Below, piece after piece: positions 50,499 through 63,040 of a stretch of DNA of 64,000 nucleotides. The DNA is from Ailurus styani (lineage: Eukaryota; Chordata; Mammalia; Carnivora; Ailuridae). The translations under genes were made by a program, and so were the position numbers. The notes below the pieces were generated by a model, which did not search any database, was not told the origin of the DNA, and saw only the letters and a list, made by a program, of their open reading frames with translations. The stretch's first letter is position 1; each line of letters opens with the position of its first letter. The DNA lies in NCBI GenBank assembly GCA_002007465.1, contig LNAC01000135.1, positions 2,512,420-2,576,419 on the forward strand, read 5' to 3'.

Positions 50499-51236
50499 GA
50501 GAAATAATATGACTTTTTAAATGTTGTTGAAATTAGGACTAAAAGTAGTGTGCTAGGATGCATTTACTTTTTACTTTTTTGAGTCTAGTGGCCTGACTCC
50601 TAGACTACTTTAAGGAGACTATATATAGAGTATATATAGCTCCATTTCTTACAGTTTCTCAATTGCTAAAACCATACCATCCTTTATACAGTTCTACTTG
50701 GGCCATTACTTTGTTATAGTGTCTTTAATTTTTCCTGAAGTTTTCAACTATTATTTTTTCTTAACTCATGTGCCCTTATGCTATTTCTGTTATTTTGCCT
50801 ACCCAATCATACTGTCCTGTGCATGTAATTCTGTTCTAGTCTCATTGAGTTGCTCTAGAGGCATGCTATATAGCCATTACCTTCGGATTTTCCTCTTGTA
50901 GAGTTGATCTGGGGTTTTCTGCTTCTTACACCATCTCTGATTTTGGGGTCTTGTTTTATTGGCATTCAGCCACATGCATATTCCTAATAATACTTATGGA
51001 TGGGACTCTAGTTTGCTCTCACGCTTGATTTTTCATTTGGATGAGTTATAATTCAAGGTTGATACACATTCTTTCTCACAAATGTTAAAGCAATACTCCC
51101 TTGCATTTTACTATTCATTTGATGAAAAGTCCGGTGGTAGTTTGATTCTTCTTCCTTTGTAAGTGAGCTCTCCCCAACCCCCGTGCTCCAACACTTTTAG
51201 ATCCTTAGAGATCTGAATTTTTTTTAATTTTAATGT

Positions 51237-51341
51237 ATTATTTTATTTTATTTTAAGTAGGTTTCACGCCCAATATGTGGTTTGAACTCACAGCCCTGAG
51301 ATAGAGTCACATACTGTACCAACTAAGCCAGCCAGATGCCT
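51237..51341 (-). mobile_element. old Can-SINE remnant
   Basis: TTTAAGTAGGTTTCACGCCC, TTTGAACTCACAGCCCTGAG and AACTAAGCCAGCCAGATGCC; short and diverged. Confidence 0.7.
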
Positions 51342-51499
51342 CAAGAGATCTGAAATTTTATGATTTGTATCTAGGTGGATCTTTTTTCATTTTCCTTAGT
51401 AGTTAATGAGACTTTTCAGTCTTCTTTTCAGAAGATACATGTCTCTGAAGCTCTGAGAAAAAAATATCCTATGATTTTTTTTTTTTTTTGATAACAAGT

Positions 51500-52005
51500 C
51501 TTCCTCTAAGATGACCCTCAAATGATCCATGCCTCCTGGTATTTATGTCCTATGTAGTCTTCTCTCATATTGTACCAGAATTGATGTGCATGACCACTGG
51601 AATATGGCAGAAGTAGTACTGTGTCATTTCTGAGATTAGGTTGTGGAAGACATTGCGGTTTCTGTCTTGATTGTTTTTTCTCTCTCTTGGATTACTCGTT
51701 CTGGAACAAAGCCAGCTGCCATGTTGTGACCAGCCCTATGGAGAGACCTGTCTGGAGAGAGACTGAGGCCTCTGGCCAACAGTCATGTTAGTGAGCTTGG
51801 ATGTGAAACTTCAACCTCCAGTTAAGTCTTCAGATGGGTTATTATCTTGACAGCAATCTCATAAGAGATCCAGAACCAGAACCATTCAGCTAAGCTATAC
51901 CTAGGTTCCCAACCCTCAATAACTATGTGAGATAGCAGATGTTGGTTTAAGCCACTGAATTTTGCGGTAATTTGTTAAATAGCAATAGAGAGCTATTACA
52001 ATACT
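51500..52005 (+). mobile_element. MLT1-type (ERVL-MaLR) solo LTR
   Basis: AGATGACCCTCAAATGATCC near the start, AATATGGCAGAAGTAGTACT inside and the hallmark end TTTAAGCCACTGAATTTTGC ... AGAGAGCTATTACAATAC. No internal viral genes are present. Confidence 0.8.
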
Positions 52006-52920
52006 TTTCTCCTTATATTTTCTTTATTCTCTTTTTATGGGACTCTTACTAGGTGGATGTTGAAACTCCTGGATTAATATTTTAATCTTTTATATTTTTT
52101 TATCTTTTATTTATATTCTTTTTACTTTACATGCTTAGAGATGTCATCTCTTCAGTAGCTTGTTCTTACGTGGTCTATAGAATTTTTTTCAAATCTTTTT
52201 TGTATCTGCTAGAGCATACATGTGTGCCTCCTATTTCTCAATTATGTTTTATCCTTTTGAATTACTTTTTAAATTTATGTTGTTCTTTCATGTTGCCAGT
52301 TTTCCTCATTTGCCTGATGATCCTTGATTGTCCTGGAAAGATGGTCCGGGTAGCAAATTTGTTTTACTCTACTGAAGTTTAATCTTAGTAATTGTCTGCA
52401 GTTTGTGTATATGGGTGAGGCACACTGACTGCCAGAGATAGATGGGAGGATAGCAGACTGTTCAATTTGGGCCCCCAGCTGTTAACACTCACCTAGAAAC
52501 CTCACTGCTCTCCTAGCTATTTGTTCAGTTTCTCTGGGGGATGGTCTTTTGTTTTCCTCCCTGAGGTAAATGCCAAGCCACCTGAGTGCTCTGTTCACTC
52601 AAGGTTGGGGAGGGAATTGGGATGCTGAGTAGTGAAGTTCTGTATATAATTTTTAAATACTTTTTTTTAAAGTCACTCCTGTCTTCTACCTCACTGGCTG
52701 ATTCTGAGCCCAGAGTTGACATTCTAATGGACAGATAATTTCTTCGTTTTCTGTAATTTTCTCATAATACATAAGTGGTCATAGCTTTAATGGCTTTCAC
52801 TCATTTGTTCCCATGTCTCCATCTCCTCAAATTTTTCAGAAATTTAATTGACATCTTTTTTGGTTGGTGAAATCGTCTTTAATTGTCTTTTACAACTCCA
52901 TCCCTCTTATGTATTCTTTT

Positions 52921-53153
52921 TTTTAAAAATTTTATTTATTTACTTTAGAGAGAGAGTGAGAGAGAGAGCGTGACAAGTGGGGGGAGGGGCCGAGGGAGAC
53001 AGAGAGAATCTCAAGCAGATTCCCCCTCCTCGCCCCCCCCCCCCACTAAGCATGGAGGCCGACAAGGGACTCCCATTTCACCGCCCTGAGATGATGACCA
53101 GAGCTGAAATCAAGAGTGGGTCACTTAACCAACTGTGCCACCTAGACGCCCCC
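52921..53153 (-). mobile_element. Can-SINE with C-run
   Basis: AAAATTTTATTTATTTACTT start, GGGGGGAGGGGCCGAGGGAG body, a C-run near 53033-53044 and TGTGCCACCTAGACGCCCCC end. Confidence 0.92.
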
Positions 53154-53434
53154 CTTTTTCTGTATTCTTGTGGGAATATTTCTTTATGTATCTCTCTACT
53201 TTTATTCAGTGGTGGTTTTAGAAGGAATGAGGGACAAGTGTTCAGTCTGCAGTCTTGAATTAGATAGTTACTAATATTTATTATTTTAATATATAAAGTT
53301 AAAATTTCTATTATAAAAGCATTAAATTTTTATTATAGGGACTTAGAAAATATATATAATCAAAAATAAGAAAATAATACTTTATTTTTACTACCAGATT
53401 TCCTAATCTGGTCTTTATCTTTAAAAATTTCTAA

Positions 53435-53435
<1 letters not shown>

Positions 53436-53470
<35 letters not shown>
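53436..53470. repeat. (CA)n microsatellite
   Basis: About 16 uninterrupted CA units; likely polymorphic. Confidence 0.9.
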
Positions 53471-53519
53471 GTGCTTTTTTTTTATGAAAGTGAGATTATT
53501 TCATACATGCTATTTTTTC

Positions 53520-53765
53520 TTATGAAAAATTTTAAATGTACAGAAGAGCTAAAAGAATAGTATTATAAATTCCCATACACCAGTATAACTTTTACCTAGT
53601 TGACATTTTTCTTTATATTCTCTTCTCTTTTTTTCTTTCTAATAAATGAAGTAAGTTACAGACATCATGACAGTTTACTCCTAAATACTTAAGCATGCAT
53701 GTCCTGGAGTTGAAAATATTCTCCTGTTCAACCACAATACATCATATGTGAGAACATTACTTTTT
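53520..53765 (-). mobile_element. old L1 3' UTR, antisense
   Basis: TTAAATGTACAGAAGAGCTA, AAGTTACAGACATCATGACA and CCTAAATACTTAAGCATGCA are old L1M 3'-UTR blocks. Confidence 0.75.
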
Positions 53766-55559
53766 TTTACAAAGTAAATATCTTCACAGTACCCACCTTG
53801 ATAATATGTTAAACTATGAAATTATTGAATTAAGTTAAAAAATTTAAAATTGTTTATGGATCATTTTGTCCTTCAATATTAAAATTCTATGTTCTGAAGT
53901 CACTTGAAGGCAGTCTTTTTTTGTAGGAAGTAATGTAACCAGTGTGATATACAGTTTGGCTTATTTGGTTGCAACTTTAGGAGCTAAGAAAAAAAGCCTT
54001 AATATTTATAGTTAATATTTAATATAATTAATATTTAATATAATAGTTGCTATTTGTAGAACTTGCTTTTATCTGTTGCCTCCCTCTCCCAAGTGAGATA
54101 AAGCAGATACAGTTTTCTGAGGAACTGATTAAGTACCTAGAGGTGGTTAGGGAGTGCTGTCTTGAATAGGAGAATGGTCACCCTTCTCCCTTCTGAGGAG
54201 ACTGCAGGGAAGAAGGAAGAGTAGATAGAGATAGAGGTGAGTTCCACTGGGGATAAGGCAAATGGGAAATTCAGGCGATTACTCGGTTGCTTCAGTTTTC
54301 AGAGTTAAGTAAAAGGTGAGCTCTGCTGAGTGAAAAGATTAACATCTGAGATTTGAAATAACTGCTGAGGAGAGTGGGAGATGTTGTTCATGAAGGCTAA
54401 GTATGAAAGCATAAAAATTTATAAGCAATGTTTAGAGACTAGTTATATTCAGGATCATAAATTTGAATGTCATTAGTCTGCAAAGTGAATGACTTCCTCT
54501 CCTAAATCTTACTACTCGTGGAAGGTTTGACCTTTTTTGGCAGTAGCCAGGTCACAGGAAGAACAGTTGAGGAATCAGGAAGATATGATTGCTAACCAAT
54601 AGAGGCAGTTCACAGAAGCCGTCAGGATAATGAGCTCTGCTTTTTCCCAGTCCCCGTTCTTATGTGCCTCTGTGGTAACAGTGAGGTAGTATAGATTCAT
54701 GAGCACTTACTTGGTTTATTTATGTTGGTTATGGCAGTGCCTGTGGGATTCTGGACCATTCAGATCAGTATATTCCTTTTGTTTATAACTGAGTACCTTC
54801 CCAAAGAAATCTGACTCCAAAAACCTATTTGAGACCCCCATTTTCACCATTACCCAAGATAAAAATGGCAAAGTCCCATGTCTTTCTGCCTCTGATTACC
54901 ATTTGCTTTTGACATTATATATTATAATATTATTAACATGATGCAGGGCCTGCACCTGAGGCACTATCTGGCATTACCTAGATACAATTTAATTTTAGTC
55001 CACTGCTTTGCTTCATTTGTCAAATTCCTTTGTCTTCTTGCATTATTTCTCATCTATGTTGTAAAAATGTTAGCATTTTTTAGTTGCTTCTTTCTTATTT
55101 TGCCTCTATCTTTGTTTATGAGGGATGTTTTCTTAAGATTTCTAGTAACAACATTCAGAATATTTCAAATTTATCACACACAGTACTTTACAAATTCTCT
55201 AATCAAATACAGCACATTAGTAAGTAAAAATTTAGGGACAAAAGCTTTTCTTTCTGAATGCAACTGATTTCTGCTCTGTGGTTATTACTTTTACTTATCT
55301 GTTCTTTAATTCTTTTCTGTAGTTATCAGATTTTTATATGAAGAGATTTACCTCTGCATATCCTTTCATCTTTCTCTCCTGGTCATTATTCCCCTGATTT
55401 ATTTTAAGTAGTCATCTAGGTATAGGAATCAGGATGTTAGATTATAACCTTGATCCATTAAGGTTTATCATATAGATATGGCTGAAATGCAACAGAATTG
55501 AATTCCAGGTGACAGTTCACATGCTTGACATGGAGTAAGAATTTATTTTGGAAATTATT

Positions 55560-55760
55560 TTCTGATCCTAAACATACTACATTTTAATTGTATACATTGT
55601 ACAGTACAGGAGAACATAAGGAAGGACGTATTTTTTCCCTAATCCCACCATCCAAAAGACATGTACATTACTGATGATATGATACTATATAGTATGATTT
55701 TGTATCATGCCTTTTTATACAACATTTTAGCATACAGATATCCTTATACTGTTATTAAAA
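55560..55760 (-). mobile_element. old L1 3' UTR fragment
   Basis: GTACAGTACAGGAGAACATA, TCCCTAATCCCACCATCCAA and CATGCCTTTTTATACAACAT. Confidence 0.55.
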
Positions 55761-55804
55761 CTCCTGGTTCCTGTAATATATAAAGTTGGAGAGTGAACTT
55801 CTAA

Positions 55805-56060
55805 AGTTCACTGAGAGGTAGCAAGGTGTAGTGGCTATGAATATGGACTCTGGAGCCTGGCTGCCTAGGTTAATACCTCAGCCACACCATTACCTGGGGC
55901 AATTTACTTACCCTCTCTCTGCATTAGTTTTCACATAGTGAAAAAGGGATTATTATACTACCTACCTCCTAGGGTTGCTGTGAGGATTGAATATATTAGT
56001 ACATTTAAAACACTTAGAGTACTTGGCACATAAGAAGTGTTTATAAACATTGGCTATTAC
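55805..56060 (-). repeat. MIR, nearly full length
   Basis: GGACTCTGGAGCCTGGCTGC, CTACCTCCTAGGGTTGCTGT, GAGTACTTGGCACATAAGAA in the antisense MIR order. Confidence 0.85.
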
Positions 56061-56126
56061 TATTCTTATTTTTACTATATAATTTACTTAATTATCCCTA
56101 CATAATTGGACTATAGTTTTTTTCTT

Positions 56127-56308
56127 TTTTTAAAAGATTTTATTATATGAGAGAGAGAATGCACGAGAAGGGCAGAGGGGAAGTGGGAGAGGGAGAGGCA
56201 GACTCTCTGTGGAGCAGGGAGTCTGATGTGAGGCTTGATCCCAGGACCCTGGGATCATGACCTGAGCCGAAGGCGATGCCTAGCCTACTGAGCCACCCAG
56301 GCGCCCCC
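56127..56308 (-). mobile_element. Can-SINE with target duplication
   Basis: TTAAAAGATTTTATTATATG start and CTGAGCCACCCAGGCGCCCC end; CTATAGTTTTTTTCT before and CTATAGTTTTTTTTC after. Confidence 0.95.
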
Positions 56309-56409
56309 TATAGTTTTTTTTCTAATTTTAATTATAAATACTGTGTACACAAAACTTTTTCTGTATTTTGAGTTTGGGTCTAAGAGTATGAGTTTTGGGG
56401 GATGATGAT

Positions 56410-56610
56410 GATACATGTTAGCTATGTCCCCACCACTGTGCTGAATACATTCTGTATATTGACTTATTTGTCCTGACATCCCCATGAAAGAGGTGGTATT
56501 ATTCCAGACAAAGATGCCTAGACTTAGTGTAAGTAATCCCTCTGAGGTTATACGGTAGTACTTGGTAGTGCCTGGGCAATCGACAAAGTTTGTCTGCTCT
56601 TTACTATTTC
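56410..56610 (+). repeat. MIR
   Basis: CACCACTGTGCTGAATACAT, CATGAAAGAGGTGGTATTAT and AGTAATCCCTCTGAGGTTAT. Confidence 0.65.
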
Positions 56611-57229
56611 TTCATATTTGGAGCAAATTGAGGAGAGTTTTAAGTGCTCTTCCCCCAAGTTGGTAGCCACAGGAAGAAAGGGACAGATATGAGAATAGTT
56701 GCCAAGTAAGAGTTGAACAGACCTGATGATTGATTGATCCAGGCACAAGGCACAAGATAGAAGGGATATGCAACTTGTTTGGAAATTTTTATTTTTTAAA
56801 AAACCAGAATGAAAGGAATACTGCTTTTCCAATAGCTGAAGCAAAAATCTTTGAGGTGCATTTATTAGTCTAGCCTGTTGTAGGGCCAGTCCCGCCCAAA
56901 TCACATGAACTGAAAGCGAGTGGTGAGGGGGTGATTCTGCTAAACAAAAACTGAAGCCTGCTGTTAGCAGAAGGGCAATAGATACTAGGTAAGTCAAAGT
57001 AACACCTGTCCACCATACCCATCCGTTAAGGTTTCATTTGGAATGTGGGGTTGTCCAAGCAGCAGCTGGCATCAGGATTTGGTTGACTTTTATTGTTGTT
57101 GGTTGTAGAGGAAGCTGTTTATTTTGTTATTTAATAATACAGTTTAATTTGAGGTTTATCCTTTTATTTTTTAACATGTATGCTAAAAATTTAGTGTTAC
57201 CATTTACGTAAGAAGGGAGGCTGGGATAT

Positions 57230-57850
57230 GAATGTATTTCATAAAGTATGTTGAGATACAAAAATATTTATATCCCTAGTATCCCTTTCTTAGGTAAATG
57301 ATAACATATTATGTATGCTTTCTTTACCTTATTGTTTTCACTTAACTTTCTATCCTAGGGATCCCACCATGTAGTGTTTAGAGATCTTCTTCTTTCCCTT
57401 TTCTAGCTGTACAGGATTCTATTTTGTAGATTTCTCCCTCCCCCCATATTTTATTCAAATAGTCTTGTATTATTGGAATTTGGGTTGTTTCCACTACAAA
57501 TAGCACTGCAGTGAATATTGTTGCATATTTTGATAATATATCTATAAGATAGATTTTTAGTAGTGGGATTGATAGGTCAAAGGGTAAATAAATATGTAAT
57601 TTAGTAGATATTGTCAAATTACTTTCATAGGAGTTGTACTGTTTTGCATTCCCATCAACAGTGTATCATAGTATCAATTTCCTTACATCCTTATCATTAG
57701 AATAAGTTGTCAAACTTTTGTTTTCTTGATAATGTGGTAGGGGAGAAGAAATGGTATCATAGTCTAATTTTAATTAGCATTTCTCTTATTATTTAAAAGG
57801 ATGATCTTTACATTTTTAGCTGCTTTCCTGTTCCCTGATATATCTTTTTG
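57230..57850 (-). mobile_element. old L1 3' end, antisense
   Basis: AATTTGGGTTGTTTCCACTA, TTAGTAGTGGGATTGATAGG, TGCATTCCCATCAACAGTGT and CTTACATCCTTATCATTAGA. Confidence 0.8.
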
Positions 57851-58234
57851 CTGCTTTAGACCATTTTGGGTATGATTTTATCATAAATTAGACTCTTTTT
57901 TAATGCTCTTCCATTTCCTTGGAATCAGGCACAGCTGTGAACTTTGTTCTCTTTCAGGTAGGACCGATCTACTTATGACATTGGAATGCACATAGTGCAT
58001 AGTTCTATGTATCTATGACTGTTGCATATATGTTTAAAAATACTATTTTATGAAGTATTGTAGTTTTGAATTATGCTGTGTAACTTGTGAAATTCTTGCT
58101 CTCTGAGCTAAGTAGAAACTACTTGAATTCCTTTTCATTGAAATTAGAAAGCAGATCTCATGGATAAAATACTTTTTGCACTGCTTGCTCTGAATATAAA
58201 CATGTCAATTTTGGGGATGGTGTTAGTCTGTCAT

Positions 58235-59610
58235 GTTTTTAAAATTTTTATTTAAATTCCAGTTAGTTAGCATACAGTATAATATTAGTTTCAGGTGTAC
58301 AATTAATGATTCAACACTTAAATACAACACCGTGTTCATCACAAGTACACCCTTTAATCCCCATCACCTATTTGACCCATCCACCCATGGACCTTCCCTC
58401 TGGTAACCATCAGTTTGTTCTCAGACTATAGTTAAGAGTCTGTTCTTGGTTTGTGTGTGTCTCTCTCTTTTTTCCCCCTTTGCTCATTTGTTTTGTTTCT
58501 TAAATTCCACATATGAGTGAAATCATATAGTATTTCTCTTTCTCTAACTTACTTCGCTTAAAATAATACTCTCTAGCGCCATCCATGTCATTGCAAATGG
58601 CAAGATTTCATTTCTTTTATATAGCTGAGTAATATTCCAACACACACACACACACACACACACACCCACACACCCACACACCCACATCATCTTTATCCAT
58701 TCATCAGTTGATGGACATGGGCTGTTTCCATAATTTGGCTATTGTAGATAATGCTGCTGTAAATATGCATCCCTTTGAATATTTTGTATTCTTTGTGTAA
58801 ATACCTAGTAATGCAGTTGCTGGGTTGTACTGTAGTTCTATTTTTAACTGTTTGAGGGCCCTCCATACTGATTCCCACAGTGGCTGCACCAGTTTGCATT
58901 CCCACCACGGGTACAAGAGGATTCCCCTTACCCCACATCCTCAGCAACACCTGTTGTTTCTTGTGTTGTTGATTTTAGCCATTCTGACAGGTATGAGGTG
59001 GTATCTTATTGTTACTTTGACTTGCATTTCCCTGATGATGAGTGATGTTGTCATCTTTTCATGTGTCTGTTGGCCATCTGGATGTCGTCTTTGGGAGAAC
59101 ATCTATTCATGTCTTCTTCCTATTTTTATTCAGATTATTTGGTTTTTTTTGGGTATTGAGTTGTGTAAGTTCTTTATATATTTTGGATACTGGCCCTTTA
59201 TCAGATATGTCATTTGCAAATATTTCTCCCATTCTATAGATTTCCTTCACTGTGTAGAAGCTTTTTATTTTGATGTAGTCCCAATAGTTTATTTTTGCTT
59301 TTGTTTCCCTTGTCTCAGGAGTCATACTTAGTAAGAAATTGCTACAGCCAATGCCAAAGGCCAGTGCTATGGCCTGTGTTCTCCCCTAGGATTTTAAAGG
59401 TTTCATGTCTCACATTTAGGTCTTTAATCCATTTTGAATTTATTTTTGTGTATGGTTAAAGAAAGTGGTCCAGTTTCATTCTTGCATGTTGGTGTCCAGT
59501 TTTCCCAACACCATTTATTGAAGAGACTATCTTTTTTCATTGTGTATTCTTTCCTGCTTTGTTGAACATTAATTGACCATATAGTTGTGGGGCTAGGTCT
59601 GACATTTTAT
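58235..59610 (-). mobile_element. 5'-truncated carnivore L1, antisense
   Basis: About 1.4 kb: 3' UTR (TTAGTTTCAGGTGTACAATT), then the end of ORF2 on the minus strand ([14 protein letters not shown] near 58900) and upstream ORF2 sequence to about 59610. Stops and frameshifts show it is dead. A CA repeat lies at 58641-58690. Confidence 0.9.
58641..58690. repeat. (CA)n microsatellite with CCCACA variants
   Basis: CACACACACACACACACA followed by three CCCACACA-type units inside the L1 3' region. Confidence 0.85.
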
Positions 59611-59883
59611 GTCAGTCATCTGTGATGTGGTGTGTTTCAAAAACTGCAGCCCATAAATAAAAGTTATGTTTTGGTTATTTGTTCTATAAATAAGGCACAA
59701 ACTTGTACCAATCCAAAACATTTTTTAAAAATCATAATAATGTGCTTAATGCATCATATAAAACTATATGAAAGCAAAGCTAATCATCATCTCTTATGTT
59801 CCTTTTAATCTCACCCCTCTGGGATAAATTATTGTAAACAGGCTTTCTTGCTTCATATGAATACATATAAAAATTACATAACT

Positions 59884-60079
59884 GGGGTGCCTGGGTGGCT
59901 CAGCGGGTTAAAGCCTCTGCCTTCGGCTTGGGTCATGATCTCAGGGTCCTGGGATCAAACCCCACATTGGGCTCTCTGCTCAGCGGGGAGCCTGCTTCCT
60001 CCTCTCTCTCTGCCTGCCTCTCTGCCTACTTGTGATCTCTCTCTCTGTCAAATAAATAAGATCTTTAATAAAATAAAAT
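59884..60079 (+). mobile_element. Can-SINE, mustelid-like variant
   Basis: GGGGTGCCTGGGTGGCTCAG head, GCCTGCCTCTCTGCCTACTT body and AAATAAATAAGATCTTTAAT tail; AAATTACATAACTGG and AAATTATATAACTGG flank it. Confidence 0.95.
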
Positions 60080-60290
60080 AAATTATATAACTGGATTTTG
60101 TGTTTTTTCTGAAATGAAATTATACTGTACATAAGGCTGTGTACTTTGCTTCCTTTTTTAAAACTTAACAATGTATCACGAATATCCCTGAAAATTATAT
60201 ATAGTATATATAGATCTCTTTTTATCCCAGATTTCATTATGCACACATGTGTGTGCACATGCATGCAGTATTACATGAATGGGATTAATA
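60080..60290 (-). mobile_element. old L1 3' fragment
   Basis: TGAAATGAAATTATACTGTA, TTTTAAAACTTAACAATGTA and ATCACGAATATCCCTG match the older L1M 3' pattern that probably also flanks the SINE on its left. Confidence 0.5.
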
Positions 60291-60568
60291 TACATGCTTT
60301 TAATTTGTGTTATTTTTCTTTTTCTTCAATGACCTGTGATTACAACTTGGTTTGTGTATTCCTGTGCTTTTCTCTATATTCGTATAATCATATACAGTCA
60401 TACTACGATTATATGTTCCATTTAATATTCTCCCTCTCTTCCTCCTTCTTCCCTCTTCTGCTTTCTTCCTTCCTTGTTTTTGGTCATTGTTTACTTTACC
60501 AAGTGAGATCACCCTTCCCTGCTCTGTACCTCAGTAATACTTCTAAGTCTTTACCAGTAGTTCTGATT

Positions 60569-60738
60569 CAGCAGTTCTCAACCTTGGTGCACATTAGAAT
60601 CATGATAGCTTCCTTCAGGTAATATATGTGCCTAGGCTCCATTATAGCTTAGTTAAAGAAGAGTCTTTGGAATTGGGGTTCAGGCACAGTGAAAATTCCC
60701 AGCTGATTCTAATGTGCAGCCAGAGTTGAGAACCACTG
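60569..60738 (+). mobile_element. MER5A-type hAT MITE, both ends present
   Basis: Starts CAGCAGTTCTCAACCTTGGT and ends GTTGAGAACCACTG, an inverted pair. Interior has ATTCCCAGCTGATTCTAATG. Flanks TTCTGATT and CTCTAATT fit an 8-nt duplication. Confidence 0.85.
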
Positions 60739-60858
60739 CTCTAATTTAGTGTTTCTTTCCTTTATATTTGGGGACAGGTGCGTAAAGCCCATGATAGTCC
60801 ATAAGGTAGTAATTTACTCAGCCATGTCTTTATTATTGGACATTCACTTTATTTTCAT

Positions 60859-61056
60859 TTTTTTTTTAAGATTTTATTTATTTATTTCACAGAGGGAGAG
60901 AGATCACAAGGAGGCAGAGAGGCAGGCAGAGAGAGAGAGGAGGAAGCAGGCTGCCCGCTGGGCAGGGAGCCCAATGCCGGCCTCTATCCCAGGACCCTGA
61001 GATCATGACCTGAGCCGAAAGCAGAGGCTTTAACCCACTGAGCCACCCAGGCGCCC
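60859..61056 (-). mobile_element. Can-SINE
   Basis: AAGATTTTATTTATTTATTT start, CACAAGGAGGCAGAGAGGCA body and CTGAGCCACCCAGGCGCCC end; TATTTTCATTTTTTTT flanks both sides. Confidence 0.95.
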
Positions 61057-61269
61057 TATTTTCATTTTTTTTTACTTTGCTCTACCTAACAGTGCTACAG
61101 TGAACAATCAACCTCAGTTTCTGAAATTGGAATATCACTATATGTATCTACTCTTTGATAGCCACTAGATGGAGATAAGTTAAAGCGATGTAAATGTGAC
61201 ATTTAACTCATATTTTTTCTATGTGTTGCCTGATAAAAGTATAAAAAGTTCTTTCTTAGAATTTTTGGG

Positions 61270-61523
61270 TTTAAGATTTTGACATTTTCCTACAAAGCTA
61301 AATTTAGTCTTACCATATGATCCAGCCATCATGCTGTTAGGTATTTACCCAATTGATGTAAAAATATAGGTCCACACAAGAATCTGTACATGAATGTTTA
61401 TAGAAGCTTTATTTGTAATTTCTCAAAACTGGAAGTAGCCAAGATGTTTTTCAGTAGATGAATGGATAAACAAATTATGGTATCCATTTAGTGGAGTACT
61501 ATTCAGCAATAAAAGGGAATGAA
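61270..61523 (+). mobile_element. L1 ORF2 3' end, sense, 5' part of split element
   Basis: TACCATATGATCCAGCCATC, AGATGAATGGATAAACAAAT and ACTATTCAGCAATAAAAGGG. The frame reads MEYYSAIKGNEF, the tail of L1 ORF2. Interrupted at about 61523 by an antisense L1. Confidence 0.85.
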
Positions 61524-63040
61524 TTTTTAAACAAAAATTTTTATTTTATTTTTTCAGTGATTCAAGATTCATTGTTTATGCACTACACCCAGTGCTCCAT
61601 GCAGTACGTGCCCTCCTTAATACCCACCACCAGGCTTACACATCCCCTCTCGCCCCACCCCTCTCCCCTCCATAACCCTCAGTTTGTTTCTCAGAGTCCA
61701 TAGTCTGTCATGGTTTGCCTCCCCTTTTGATTTACCCCAATACACTTTTCCTTTCCTTCTCCTAGAGTCCTCCATTTTATTCCTTATGTTCCACAAGTAA
61801 GTGAAACCATATGATAATTGACTTTCTCTGCTTATTTCATGCAGCATAATCTCCTCCAGACCTGTCCATGTTGATACAAAAGTTGGGTATTCATCCTTTC
61901 TGATGGCTGAGAAATATTCCATTGTGTATATGGACCACATCTTCTTTATTCATTCATCTGTTGAAGGGCATTTTGACTTTTTCCACAGTTTGGTGATTGT
62001 GGACATTGCTGCTATGAACATTGAGGTACATATGGCCCTTCTTTTCACTACATCTGTATCTTTGGGGTAAATACCCAGTAGTGCAATTGCAGGGTCATTG
62101 GGTACCTCTATTTTTAATTTTTTGAGGAATCTCCACACTGTTTTCCAAAGTGGTTGCACCAACTTGCATTCCCACCAACAGTGAAAGAGAGTTCCCCTTT
62201 CTCCACATCCTCTCCAACACTTGTTGTTTCCTGTCCTGTTGATTTTGGCCATTCTAACTGGAGTAAGGTGGTATCTCAGTGTGGTTTTGATTTGAATTGC
62301 CCTGATGGCTAGGGAGGATGAACATTTTTTCATGTGTCTGTTGGCCATTTGTATGTCTTCTTTGGAGAAGTGTCTGGTCTTATCTTCTGCCCATTTTTTG
62401 ACATGATTATCTGTTTTTTGGGCATTGAGCTTGAGAAGTTCTTTATAGATCTTGGATATCAGCCCTTTGTCTGTAGTGTCATTTGCGAATGTCTTCTCCT
62501 ATTCCGTGGGTTACCTCTTTGTTTTGTTGACTGTTTCCTTTGCTGTGCAGAAGCTTTTTATCTTGATGAAGTCCCAAAAGTTCATTTTTGCTTTTGTTTT
62601 CTTTGCCTTTGGAGACATGTCTTGAAAGAAGTTGCTGTGGCCGATGTCAAAGAGGTTACTGCCTATGTTCTCCTCTAGGATTTTGATAGATTCCTGCCTC
62701 ACGTGAAGGTCCTTCATCCATTTTGAGTTTATCTTTGTGTATGGTGTGAGAGCATGGTTGAGTTTCATTCTTCTATACATAACTGTCCAATTTTCCCAGC
62801 ACCATTTATTGAAGAGACTGTCTTTTTTCCACTGGATATTTTTTCCTGCTTTGTCGAAGATTATTTGACCTTAGAGTTGAGGGTCCATATCTGGACTCTC
62901 CACTCTGTTCCATTGGTCTGTGTGTCTGTTTTTGTGCCAGTACCATGCTTTGTTGGTAATCTCAGCTTTGTAGTAAAGCTTGAAATCAGGCAACGTGATG
63001 CCTCCAGCTTTGTTTTTCTTTTTCAACATTTCCTTAGCGA
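61524..63040 (-). mobile_element. young carnivore L1 insertion, antisense
   Basis: About 1.5 kb, 5'-truncated. The minus strand carries the ORF2 C-terminus, including its Cys/His motif C-x3-C-x7-H-x4-C (around 62220-62275, [18 protein letters not shown]). ORF pieces of 132, 107 and 89 codons in several frames show modest decay. GGAATGAA at both edges is the probable target duplication. Confidence 0.9.

Noticed and set aside
53031..53048. C-run considered as a G-quadruplex or regulatory site
   Set aside because: Falls in the low-complexity part of a SINE, where homopolymer drift is expected. Similar runs occur at 8383 and 22720.
56548..56997. 149-codon minus-strand ORF
   Set aside because: Overlaps MIR and other repeat-like sequence, has no recognisable domain or splice context, and codon use looks random.
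58825..59331. 168-codon plus-strand ORF
   Set aside because: It is the opposite strand of an antisense L1 ORF2, a shadow frame and not a gene.
60146..60622. 158-codon plus-strand ORF
   Set aside because: Crosses an old L1 fragment, T-rich unique sequence and the start of a MER5A element; no protein family features.
62334..62678. 114-codon plus-strand ORF rich in F and C
   Set aside because: Complement of the young L1 ORF2 on the minus strand.
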